DNA of 12,901 bases from contig JAQXJQ010000020.1 of NCBI GenBank assembly GCA_029009035.1, forward strand, positions 1-12,901, read 5' to 3'. Positions 6,863-12,844 of this stretch are shown here, piece by piece. This stretch comes from Oscillospiraceae bacterium (GTDB lineage Bacteria > Bacillota > Clostridia > Oscillospirales > Oscillospiraceae). Within the stretch, counting starts at the first letter, position 1; every line of letters starts with the position of its first letter. The notes below the pieces were generated by a model. It was not told the DNA's origin and did not search any database. It saw only the letters and a program-made list of their open reading frames with translations. Made by a program: the position numbers and the translations under genes.

Positions 6863-7891
6863 TTACCCTGTGACCCGATAGCCGTAGACCACGGGGGTCA
6901 CCGCCGGAGACAGGGGCGCAAAGGTGTAGCCCGCGTCACGGTAGCCCTCAATGACAGCGGGCAGGGCCTGCACCGTGGTTCCACGGGCAGCGCTGTCGTG
7001 GGCCAACAGCACCACCTGCTCCCGGCCTATCCCCTTCAGGCAGTTGGCGGTGATCACCGCCGGGTCCAGCGGGGTCACGGTGGCATCCTGCGCGGAGGCG
7101 TTCCAGTCGAAGTAGTGAAATCCCCGGCGGAGCATTTCAGAGATGATCTCCTTATAGAGGGCCTGATTATAGCCGTTGATGCTGCCGCCCGGAAAACGGA
7201 ACACCTGAGGATAAACTCCGGTGACCTCATAGATCCACTGGTAAAGCCGGTAAAAATCCGCCAGATAATCTTCCACGGAGGCGTAGATCTTGCGGTAATC
7301 GTGGCTCCAGCTGTGCACGGCGATGGTATGCCCCGCAGCCACAATGTCCCGCATCCGCCGCTGGCTCTCCTCCCCCGTCGCGCCGACCACAAAGAAGGTG
7401 GCCTTCACATCGTACCGGTCCAGCACCGCCAGAATTCGGTCGGTATTCACAGAGGGACCGTCGTCAAAGGTGAGACAGACCAGCTTTCCCTCCGGCGCCG
7501 CCTCCTCACATGGCTGCGCGTACAGGTCCGGGTAGAGCTTGGTGTACTCCGGCACCAGCCCCTCCGGCGTGAGGATCACATGCTCCATCAGCTCGCCGAT
7601 GGTCTGCTCTGCCGCCTCCAGTGCAGCTGCACTCTCCTCCAGCGCGGCTGTGCTCTCCTCCAGCGCCGTCCGGCTGGCCGACAGCTCGCTCTCAAGCCGC
7701 TCCACAACCTGCCGCTGCTCCTCCAGCCGGGCGGTCAGGTCCGTCTCCCGCCGGGCAGCCCGGCGGTTTTGCTCCCACTCTGCGGCGCTCAGGGCCGCGG
7801 CAGCAGCAAAAAGCAACACCGCCGCAAAAAACAGATATTTCCACAGGCGTCCGGTCTTTTTCCGCGGTGCGGAAATCCCGCTTTGTTCCAT
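6863..7891 (-). CDS. Membrane-anchored polysaccharide deacetylase (NodB/CE4 family)
   Basis: A 342-residue predicted cell-surface deacetylase that removes N-acetyl groups from a glycan, probably peptidoglycan. It has a short basic cytoplasmic N-terminus, a membrane anchor at about residues 17-36, and a coiled coil rich in Glu, Ala and Leu at about 45-105. A NodB domain runs from about 135 to 330. CE4 motifs are complete: TFDDGP at 141-146 (catalytic and metal Asp), HSWSH at 193-197 (metal His), RFPGG at 232-236, DWN at 262-264 and LLAHDS at 295-300 (catalytic His298). The start is MEQSG at 7891, with AGGAG 8 bases upstream; a longer in-frame opening to 7969 would cross the promoter. The anchor-plus-coil layout suggests the enzyme is held off the membrane in the wall. 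The exact substrate is not determined. Confidence 0.93.
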   Translation of the reverse strand: MEQSGISAPRKKTGRLWKYLFFAAVLLFAAAAALSAAEWEQNRRAARRETDLTARLEEQRQVVERLESELSASRTALEESTAALEESAAALEAAEQTIGELMEHVILTPEGLVPEYTKLYPDLYAQPCEEAAPEGKLVCLTFDDGPSVNTDRILAVLDRYDVKATFFVVGATGEESQRRMRDIVAAGHTIAVHSWSHDYRKIYASVEDYLADFYRLYQWIYEVTGVYPQVFRFPGGSINGYNQALYKEIISEMLRRGFHYFDWNASAQDATVTPLDPAVITANCLKGIGREQVVLLAHDSAARGTTVQALPAVIEGYRDAGYTFAPLSPAVTPVVYGYRVTG

Positions 7892-7899
7892 AGCTTTCT

Positions 7900-7904
7900 C
7901 TCCT
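7900..7904 (-). promoter_or_regulatory. Ribosome binding site of the deacetylase, next to a GC hairpin
   Basis: AGGAG on the minus strand, 8 bases before ATG at 7891. It selects this start over the upstream in-frame one. A 6-bp CCGGGG/CCCCGG stem-loop (7908-7924) ends 3 bases from it. Confidence 0.8.
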
Positions 7905-7940
7905 GTTCCGGGGTAGATCCCCGGTATTTCTCTGAAGTTC

Positions 7941-7969
7941 AGTATAGAACAGCGCGCCGCAAAAATCAA
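7941..7969 (-). promoter_or_regulatory. Putative sigma-A promoter of the deacetylase
   Basis: On the minus strand, TTGATT (7964-7969), a 17-base spacer, then TATACT (7941-7946); four and five of six consensus bases. Transcription would start near 7934, giving a 43-base leader that carries the 7908-7924 stem-loop. A second candidate lies upstream: TTTACA (7995-8000), 16 bases, CATAAT (7973-7978). Together they account for most of the 147-bp gap after the MATE gene, in which I see no convincing terminator. Confidence 0.6.
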
Positions 7970-8038
7970 CAGATTATGTCAACATGTAACGATTTGTAAA
8001 CCCTTTGCAACCACAGGTGAGAGGCTTGTCACTCTTTG

Positions 8039-9451
8039 TCATATTTTACCGCTCTCCGGCGGCACAGTTTCCTCCACCAGGCAGCTTCTGCTCAGCTTCA
8101 CGCGGCGGTAGTAGATGTAAGTGATAGTGCTGCACACGAACCAGCCCGCGGGATAGCCCATGGCAATGTAAATCAGCTCATTGCGGATGAAGTTGGCCAT
8201 GATAAACAGGTAACATTGGCGGAACACCACAAAGGACCCCAGCATGATGACCATGGAGGCACGGGAGTTGCCCGCGCCGCGCAGCGCGCCGGAACACACC
8301 TGATTGATGCAGCAGAGAAGATAAAAGGGGGACATCCAGCGCAGCAAAAGGGTCCCCCATGCCACGACCTCCGCCTTTTTGTTAAAAAACCGCACCAGAT
8401 AGGGGGCAAAGGCCTCCACCGGCAGCAGAAGGATGGCAGTACAGCCAAGGGCCATGAGCAGCGCGGTGTTGACGCCCTTTCTGGCCCGCTCCTCCCGACC
8501 GCAGCCCAAATTCTGCCCCACAAAGGTGGTGCTGGCCAGCGCAATGGACTGCATGGGCAGGAACATAAGCTGGTCGATCTTGGCATAGGCCGTCCAGCCG
8601 GACATACAGTCGCTGCCGAAGTAGTTGATGTAGGACTGCACGAAAATGTTGGAGAACGCGGTGACCGCCAGCTGCAGCGCCGCGGGAATACCCACCCGGA
8701 AGATCTTTTTCAGCATATCCATATGGATGGCCAGCTTACGCGGATGCAGGCGCACGCAGCTTTCGGTGCGCAGCAGCAAAATGACCACCAGCACCGCGGA
8801 GACCGCCTGGGAGATCACCGTCGCCAGCGCGACGCCCTCCACGCCCATGTGGAACCCCAGCACGAACACAAGATCCAGCAGGATATTCATGCCCGCCGAC
8901 ACCATGAGGAAGTAGAAGGGCCGTCTGGAGTCACCGATAGCCCGCAGGATACCCGCGCCCATGTTGTAGATGAGCAGCCCCGTGATCCCGGCAAAGTAGA
9001 TGTTGAGATAGAGGGTGGACTCGGGCATCACATCGGCGGGGGTCTTCATAAAGCGCAGCATGGCGGGCGTCATACCCAGGCCAATGCCGGTGAACAGCAC
9101 GCTCAGGATCAGGGTCATCAGCATGGCGGTATGCACCGTTTCCTGCACCTTGTCAAACCGCTTGGCGCCGTAATACTGGGAGATCACCGCGCCGGCGCCG
9201 CTGGCAAGGCCCATGAACAGTCCGATGAGGGTGTTGATGATGGGTCCCACAGTGCCCACGGCGGAAAACGCCGCGTTGCTGACATAGTTGCCCACCACCC
9301 AGGTGTCCACCATATTGTACAGCTGCTGAAACACATTTCCCGCCAGCAGCGGAAGCGAAAAGGTAAGGATATGGCGGAAAATACTCCCCTGGGTCATATC
9401 CACATCCCTGCGTTTGCCGCTCGGAGCGGCCTTGATGATCGACAATTCCAT
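8039..9451 (-). CDS. MATE family efflux transporter
   Basis: A 470-residue membrane transporter of the multidrug and toxic compound extrusion family, normally a Na+ or H+ antiporter for drugs and metabolites. The family N-terminal block is clear at residues 34-57 (SLPLLAGNVFQQLYNMVDT and on), and hydrophobic segments across the protein fit 12 transmembrane helices in two halves. The second half starts with a RVGIPAALQLA-type block, the internal repeat of the first. Length is usual for the family. The start at 9451 fits the promoter about 30 bp upstream but has a weak ribosome binding site. Met19 (9397), preceded by AGGGA, is a plausible alternative and matches where many family members begin (DMTxGS). 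Substrate cannot be told from sequence. Confidence 0.93.
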   Translation of the reverse strand: MELSIIKAAPSGKRRDVDMTQGSIFRHILTFSLPLLAGNVFQQLYNMVDTWVVGNYVSNAAFSAVGTVGPIINTLIGLFMGLASGAGAVISQYYGAKRFDKVQETVHTAMLMTLILSVLFTGIGLGMTPAMLRFMKTPADVMPESTLYLNIYFAGITGLLIYNMGAGILRAIGDSRRPFYFLMVSAGMNILLDLVFVLGFHMGVEGVALATVISQAVSAVLVVILLLRTESCVRLHPRKLAIHMDMLKKIFRVGIPAALQLAVTAFSNIFVQSYINYFGSDCMSGWTAYAKIDQLMFLPMQSIALASTTFVGQNLGCGREERARKGVNTALLMALGCTAILLLPVEAFAPYLVRFFNKKAEVVAWGTLLLRWMSPFYLLCCINQVCSGALRGAGNSRASMVIMLGSFVVFRQCYLFIMANFIRNELIYIAMGYPAGWFVCSTITYIYYRRVKLSRSCLVEETVPPESGKI

Positions 9452-9480
9452 CGCCCTGCTTTTCTGTATGTAATAGCATC

Positions 9481-9509
9481 ACTATAGTACAGTTTTCCTC
9501 TCCTGTAAA
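9481..9509 (-). promoter_or_regulatory. Sigma-A promoter of the MATE gene
   Basis: On the minus strand, TTTACA (9504-9509), a 17-base spacer, then TATAGT (9481-9486); five of six consensus bases in each box. The predicted transcript starts near 9474, about 23 bases before ATG at 9451. It lies just downstream of the terminator of the preceding gene. Confidence 0.78.
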
Positions 9510-9531
9510 GGTGTTTCCCCTTTTTCCCGAC

Positions 9532-9582
9532 AAAAACAAATTGCCCCGCGGCGCGCTCCCTTCCGGGAGACGCCACGGGGCA
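9532..9582 (-). terminator. Rho-independent terminator of the cysteine-rich gene
   Basis: The stem pairs TGCCCCG with CGGGGCA at the base, then GGCG with CGCC and CTCCC with GGGAG around a TTCC loop, with small internal mismatches. On the minus strand it is followed by AATTTGTTTTTG. It starts 14 bases after the stop codon at 9597. Confidence 0.87.
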
Positions 9583-9596
9583 GCTTCACTGCGCGC

Positions 9597-10436
9597 TCAG
9601 CTCTCGCAGCAGCTTTTCGCCTCCTGATAGCGCTCAGGCGGTTTGGTGGTATTGGGCGGGAAGAATTCCTCCATGGGGAACTGCACCCGGCGGAACACGG
9701 AGCAGGGATCCTCCTCGCAGCTGCCGGGGCACTCCTTCTGGGGCACGCAGTAGTCGTAGGCGGGGATGAGCAGCTGGCTGTCCCGCTCCAGCCGGATGAT
9801 GGAAAACTGGCCAAGGGTCACATAGACTCTCCGGCCCTCGCCCCCCTGTTCCAGACCCTCGGGGAAGCAGGCGGCAATGCCCGCGGGCACGTCGCTGGGC
9901 TCGCAGCCGCAGCAGCAGCAGGGGCATTTGTCCCCCGGGTCCACCAACTTGATCCCCAGAATGAGGGGGTCCACCGCCTCCACCACGGCGATGGGCAGAT
10001 TGGCGCCGGGCAAACTCTGCTGATCCAGATCATAGGCGGCCATGTTGGAGGAAAACACCTTGGCCGAGCCTTCGCTGCCAAAGAGGATGGCCCGTTTGTC
10101 ATACACCGTCAGACCGCAGATGGCCATGGGGCGGGACGCTCCGATAAAGGCGTCGGCGCTCACCTTGTAGAAGTAACGTACATCCACCGTGTAAAATCCC
10201 CGGTTGAAGCTCACGGGCTCCACGTCAATGTATACATACAGCAGTTCGGCCTTCCCCGCTTTCAGGCTGATGGCGCGGTCAATGATGGCCTGACAGCCCG
10301 CCGCCGGATAGAACCTCAGGTTCTCCACACAATCCTTATCCCGGCAGCTGTCAAAGATCTTTCTGGTGTGAATGCATACGGCCTCCCGAATGCCGCCCGC
10401 TTCGCAGCCGGGGCCGGACTCCAGCAATTCAGCCAC
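9597..10436 (-). CDS. Cysteine-rich conserved-looking protein of unknown function
   Basis: A 279-residue protein with 19 cysteines and no signal peptide or membrane helix. I cannot assign a family by name. The N-terminal part has Cys at 11, 21, 31, 36 and 48, the first three spaced exactly ten apart (CIHTRKIFDSCRDKDC). The middle, about 60-165, is a beta-rich stretch without cysteines except 107, containing YVYIDVEPVSFNRGFYTVD. A CPCCCCGC cluster lies at 171-178, followed by C190, four Cys at 230-245 and a CC pair at 276-277. The start is GTG at 10436, with GGGAGG 7 bases upstream; an out-of-frame ATG overlaps it by one base. It has its own terminator and a sporulation-like promoter candidate. 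Structural (coat-like) or metal-binding roles are possible, but both are inference. Confidence 0.85.
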   Translation of the reverse strand: MAELLESGPGCEAGGIREAVCIHTRKIFDSCRDKDCVENLRFYPAAGCQAIIDRAISLKAGKAELLYVYIDVEPVSFNRGFYTVDVRYFYKVSADAFIGASRPMAICGLTVYDKRAILFGSEGSAKVFSSNMAAYDLDQQSLPGANLPIAVVEAVDPLILGIKLVDPGDKCPCCCCGCEPSDVPAGIAACFPEGLEQGGEGRRVYVTLGQFSIIRLERDSQLLIPAYDYCVPQKECPGSCEEDPCSVFRRVQFPMEEFFPPNTTKPPERYQEAKSCCES

Positions 10437-10443
10437 ATCGATA

Positions 10444-10449
10444 CCTCCC
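10444..10449 (-). promoter_or_regulatory. Ribosome binding site of the cysteine-rich gene
   Basis: GGGAGG on the minus strand, 7 bases before GTG at 10436. It supports the GTG start in the frame that encodes the long protein. The ATG at 10438, in another frame, gives only a 62-codon reading. Confidence 0.78.
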
Positions 10450-10486
10450 GATATTCTGGTAGGGACACGGCAGTCCCTTCACACCC

Positions 10487-10514
10487 ATTGTATGCCCCCA
10501 TCATGGAAAAGTTC
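10487..10514 (-). promoter_or_regulatory. Sigma-E-like sporulation promoter candidate
   Basis: On the minus strand, GAACTTT (10508-10514), a 13-base spacer, then CATACAAT (10487-10494). The -10 fits the Bacillus sigma-E pattern CATACA-T exactly; the -35 fits five of seven positions of the KMATATT pattern. Read as sigma-A, the -10 TACAAT is good but no -35 is visible. The start would fall near 10480. Confidence 0.4.
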
Positions 10515-10527
10515 AGAGCCAGCCCCC

Positions 10528-10556
10528 TTTACTTTCTCATGATACCATGGTAAAAT
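10528..10556 (+). promoter_or_regulatory. Putative sigma-A promoter of the yerC operon
   Basis: TTTACT (10528-10533), a 17-base spacer, then TAAAAT (10551-10556); four and five of six consensus bases. The start would be near 10563, about 29 bases before the yerC ATG. It is divergent from, and adjacent to, the promoter candidate of the cysteine-rich gene. Confidence 0.6.
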
Positions 10557-10575
10557 CGGTAGAGAATTTACCGAT
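10555..10575. promoter_or_regulatory. Palindromic operator candidate over the yerC transcription start
   Basis: Perfect 7-bp arms ATCGGTA (10555-10561) and TACCGAT (10569-10575), 7 bases apart, overlap the end of the -10 box and the predicted start site. A second dyad, GGTAAA (10549-10554) with TTTACC (10567-10572), is interleaved. The position is typical of a repressor site. Confidence 0.5.
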
Positions 10576-10578
10576 GAC

Positions 10579-10585
10579 AGGAGGG
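10579..10585 (+). promoter_or_regulatory. Ribosome binding site of yerC
   Basis: AGGAGGG, 6 bases before ATG at 10592. It places the start there rather than at the in-frame ATG at 10547, which precedes the promoter -10 box. Confidence 0.88.
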
Positions 10586-10591
10586 TATTCC

Positions 10592-10870
10592 ATGCACGAT
10601 CATCCCGAAGAAGATCTGCTGTACGACGCCATTCTCTCCCTGAAAGACAGAGATGAATGTCGTGCCTTTTTTCATGATCTGTGTACCATGACCGAGCTGA
10701 AAGCCATGTCCCAGCGCATTGAGGTCGCCCGTCTGCTGGACCGCGGACTGATCTACAGCGATATTCTGTCCCGCACCGGCACCTCCAGCGCCACCGTCAG
10801 CCGTGTGAACCGCGCCCTTCAGTACGGGGCCGACGGCTACCGCATCGTGCTGGACCGTCTGGACAAATGA
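10592..10870 (+). CDS. yerC: YerC/YecD family TrpR-like DNA-binding protein
   Basis: A 92-residue all-helical protein related to the Trp repressor, predicted to bind DNA as a dimer in the cytoplasm. The family block DECRAFFHDLCTMTELKAMSQR spans residues 21-42 (F26, F27, L30 and T34-E35-L36 are the usual landmarks). It is followed by the helix-turn-helix at about 55-76 (YSDILSRTGTS then SATVSRVNRAL). Length is usual for the family. The start at 10592 follows a strong AGGAGGG. The stop codon overlaps the methyltransferase start (ATGA), so the two are translationally coupled. A palindrome over its promoter could be its own operator. Its ligand and regulon are unknown; tryptophan binding should not be assumed. 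Confidence 0.93.
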   Translation: MHDHPEEDLLYDAILSLKDRDECRAFFHDLCTMTELKAMSQRIEVARLLDRGLIYSDILSRTGTSSATVSRVNRALQYGADGYRIVLDRLDK

Positions 10871-11607
10871 TGGACTCTTACACCGTTTTGGCTCAGTTCT
10901 ACGACGAACTCACCACCGATGTGCCCTATGAGCGCTGGGCCGACTATCTGGAGAAGCAGTTCGCCCGCCACAAGCGTCCCATCCGCACCGTGACAGAGCT
11001 GGGCTGCGGCACGGGCACGCTGGCCGCCATTCTGGCGAGGAGAGGCTATGAAGTCACAGCGGTGGACCTCTCCCCCGAGATGCTCTGTGTGGCCGCGGAA
11101 AAGTGCGCGGGACTGGATGTGCAGCTGGTTTGCCAGGATATGTCCCGTCTTGCGCTGCCGGAACCGGCGGATGCCGTCATCTGCTGTCTGGACAGCCTGA
11201 ACTATGTCACCCGCCCCGCCGCTGTGCGCCGCACCTTTCAGCGGGTATTTGACGCGCTGAAGCCCGGCGGGCTATTTCTCTTTGATGTCAAGACTCCCCT
11301 GGCCCTGGAAAGCGCCGACGCTCAGACTTATCTGGACGAAAACGAGGATCTGTTCTGCGTCTGGCGGGGCAGCTATGACAAGCGCAGGCGCATCTGCTGC
11401 TACGGCATTGACCTCTTTGTCCTGCAGGAGGACGGAAGCTGGTGCCGGGACGGAGAGTACCACGAGGAGTACGCCTACACCATGGAGGAACTGTCCCTAT
11501 GGCTGGGCGAGGCAGGCTTCACAAAAATCAAACAGTTCGGAGAGCTGCGCCTCTCCCCTCCCAAGGCGGAGGAAATGCGGATCTTCTTTACCGCAGGAAA
11601 GGAATAA
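10867..11607 (+). CDS. Class I SAM-dependent methyltransferase
   Basis: A 246-residue predicted cytoplasmic methyltransferase. The Rossmann-like SAM domain is clear: motif I ELGCGTGTLA at 44-53, the acidic end of strand 2 at AVDLSPEML (65-73), QDMS near 90-93, and LKPGGLFLFD at 131-140. The C-terminal third (about 150-246) is a substrate-recognition region with no motif I recognise, so the acceptor is unknown. It starts at the first of two tandem ATG codons (10867 and 10870). The first overlaps the yerC stop, and no separate ribosome binding site is visible, which fits translational coupling. Its 3' end carries the ribosome binding site of hslO. Small-molecule methylation is more likely than DNA methylation, since no N6-A or C5-C catalytic motif is seen. 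Confidence 0.9.
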   Translation: MMDSYTVLAQFYDELTTDVPYERWADYLEKQFARHKRPIRTVTELGCGTGTLAAILARRGYEVTAVDLSPEMLCVAAEKCAGLDVQLVCQDMSRLALPEPADAVICCLDSLNYVTRPAAVRRTFQRVFDALKPGGLFLFDVKTPLALESADAQTYLDENEDLFCVWRGSYDKRRRICCYGIDLFVLQEDGSWCRDGEYHEEYAYTMEELSLWLGEAGFTKIKQFGELRLSPPKAEEMRIFFTAGKE

Positions 11608-11609
11608 CA

Positions 11610-12494
11610 ATGGATCAACTGGTTAGAGTGATCGCAAAGGACGCCCCCGTAAAGGCGGTGGCTATCTCAGGCACCGCTCTGGTGGAGCGCGCCCGCGCCA
11701 TCCACGACACCTGGCCCGTGGCCACCGCCGCTCTGGGCCGTCTGCTCATGGGCGCGTCCATGATGGGGAATATGCTCAAGGAGGAGCACGGCTCCGTCAC
11801 CCTCCGGGTGCGGGGCGGCGGCCCCCTGGGCTCCCTTACCGCCGTATCCGACAGCGAAGGCAATGTCCGGGGCTATGTTCAGAACCCCGCGGTGGACGTC
11901 CCCCGCAAGGCCCACGCCAAGCTGGATGTGGGCGCCGCGGTTGGCTGCGACGGCGAGCTTACCGTGATCAAAGACCTCAACATGAAGGAGCCTTATGTGG
12001 GCTCCGTGCAGCTGGTGGGCGGTGAGATCGCCGAGGATATCGCCGCTTACTTCTACGAGAGCGAGCAGATCCCCACCGCCTGCGCTCTGGGCGTGCTCAT
12101 CGCCCCCGACCAAAGCGTGCAGACCGCCGGCGGCTATCTCATCCAGTTGCTGCCCGGCGCGGAGGAGGAAGTCATCTCCGCCGTGGAGCGGGGCATCAGC
12201 CGCGTGGGCGCCGTCAGCGCCAAGCTGGACGAAGGTATGTCCCCGCTGGAGCTGCTGCGTGACGTACTCAGCGAGTTCGAGCTGGAGGTCCTGGAGACCG
12301 CCCCTGTGGAGTACCGCTGCTACTGTTCCCGTGAGCGGGTCAGCCAGGCGCTGATCAGCATGGGCCGTGAGGAGCTCACCTCTCTCATCGAGGAACAGAA
12401 CGGCGCTGAGCTCACCTGCCAGTTCTGCGACGCAGTGTATCACTTCACCGGCGACGAACTGCGGCAGCTTCTGAAGGACGCCACCGAAAAATAA
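11610..12494 (+). CDS. hslO: Redox-regulated chaperone Hsp33
   Basis: A 294-residue cytoplasmic holdase that is switched on by oxidative stress and protects unfolding proteins from aggregation. The N-terminal core opens VRVIAKDAPVKAVAIS, with the family block LGRLLMGASMM at 42-52 and GGGPLGSL at 69-76. The C-terminal redox switch is complete: a CYC pair (C237, C239) and a CQFC pair (C270, C273), the four zinc-binding cysteines that form disulfides on oxidation. Length matches the family. ATG at 11610 lies 2 bases after the methyltransferase stop, with AGGAAAGGA 6 bases upstream; an in-frame opening to 11442 lies within the methyltransferase and is rejected. It is last in the yerC operon. No terminator is seen before the tRNA promoter. 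Confidence 0.97.
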   Translation: MDQLVRVIAKDAPVKAVAISGTALVERARAIHDTWPVATAALGRLLMGASMMGNMLKEEHGSVTLRVRGGGPLGSLTAVSDSEGNVRGYVQNPAVDVPRKAHAKLDVGAAVGCDGELTVIKDLNMKEPYVGSVQLVGGEIAEDIAAYFYESEQIPTACALGVLIAPDQSVQTAGGYLIQLLPGAEEEVISAVERGISRVGAVSAKLDEGMSPLELLRDVLSEFELEVLETAPVEYRCYCSRERVSQALISMGREELTSLIEEQNGAELTCQFCDAVYHFTGDELRQLLKDATEK

Positions 12495-12518
12495 TATTAA
12501 AAACTTTTCCAAAATCTA

Positions 12519-12547
12519 TTGACAAGTACCTGCCGTTTGGTTATAAT
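12519..12547 (+). promoter_or_regulatory. Perfect-consensus sigma-A promoter of the tRNA cluster
   Basis: TTGACA (12519-12524), a 17-base spacer, TATAAT (12542-12547): all 12 consensus bases at ideal spacing. An A/T-rich stretch (12488-12518) upstream resembles an UP element. The start is near 12554, about 26 bases before the first tRNA. Confidence 0.95.
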
Positions 12548-12580
12548 CACTTTCGCCGTCTGACGAGCGGCAGGTACTTG
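12523..12580. repeat. 13-bp perfect inverted repeat bracketing the tRNA -10 box
   Basis: CAAGTACCTGCCG (12523-12535) and its exact reverse complement (12568-12580) are 32 bases apart. The left arm begins in the last two bases of the -35 box and fills most of the spacer. The right arm ends on the first base of tRNA-Val. Confidence 0.9.
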
Positions 12581-12655
12581 GGAGCATAGCTCAGCTGGGA
12601 GAGCACTTGCCTTACAAGCAAGGGGTCACAGGTTCGAGCCCTGTTGTTCCCACCA
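12580..12655 (+). tRNA. tRNA-Val (anticodon TAC)
   Basis: 76 bases including an encoded CCA. The acceptor pairs GGGAGCA with TGTTCCC (one G-U). The anticodon stem is CTTGC/GCAAG around loop CTTACAA, with the anticodon at 12613-12615. The T loop GTTCGAG is normal. It is the first gene of the cluster. Confidence 0.97.
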
Positions 12656-12675
12656 CTTTCCTGTCAGGAATATGT

Positions 12676-12752
<77 letters not shown>

Positions 12753-12765
12753 TTTATTTTCATAT

Positions 12766-12841
<76 letters not shown>

Positions 12842-12844
12842 TTT

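Noticed and set aside
4348..6873. An 841-codon open frame on the plus strand, antisense to the ATPase
   Set aside because: It is a shadow of GC-rich codon usage: the translation is His/Gln/Gly-rich low complexity with no family motif. It also runs through the ATPase start, its promoter and the hairpin beyond.
7985..8038. Possible terminator after the MATE gene
   Set aside because: Only 4-bp imperfect stems and no T run were found on the minus strand, so I list no terminator there; some read-through into the deacetylase gene is possible.
8036..9487. A 483-codon plus-strand open frame antisense to the MATE gene
   Set aside because: It is a His/Gln/Gly-rich shadow reading. The MATE frame on the other strand has clear family motifs and a good promoter.
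9452..9596. Riboswitch or small RNA gene upstream of the MATE gene
   Set aside because: The 145-bp gap is fully accounted for by a terminator (9532-9582) and a promoter with a 23-base leader (9481-9509). No leader fold is left.
11442..11609. Longer Hsp33 start inside the methyltransferase gene
   Set aside because: The family N-terminus begins at MDQLVRVIAKDAP (11610), and a good ribosome binding site precedes it. The extra 56 residues come from another frame of the methyltransferase.
12536..12567. Invertible promoter segment between the 13-bp repeats at the tRNA promoter
   Set aside because: Inversion would move the -10 box and silence essential tRNAs. No invertase gene is in the window, and the right arm overlaps the mature tRNA. 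A regulatory or chance structure is more likely.
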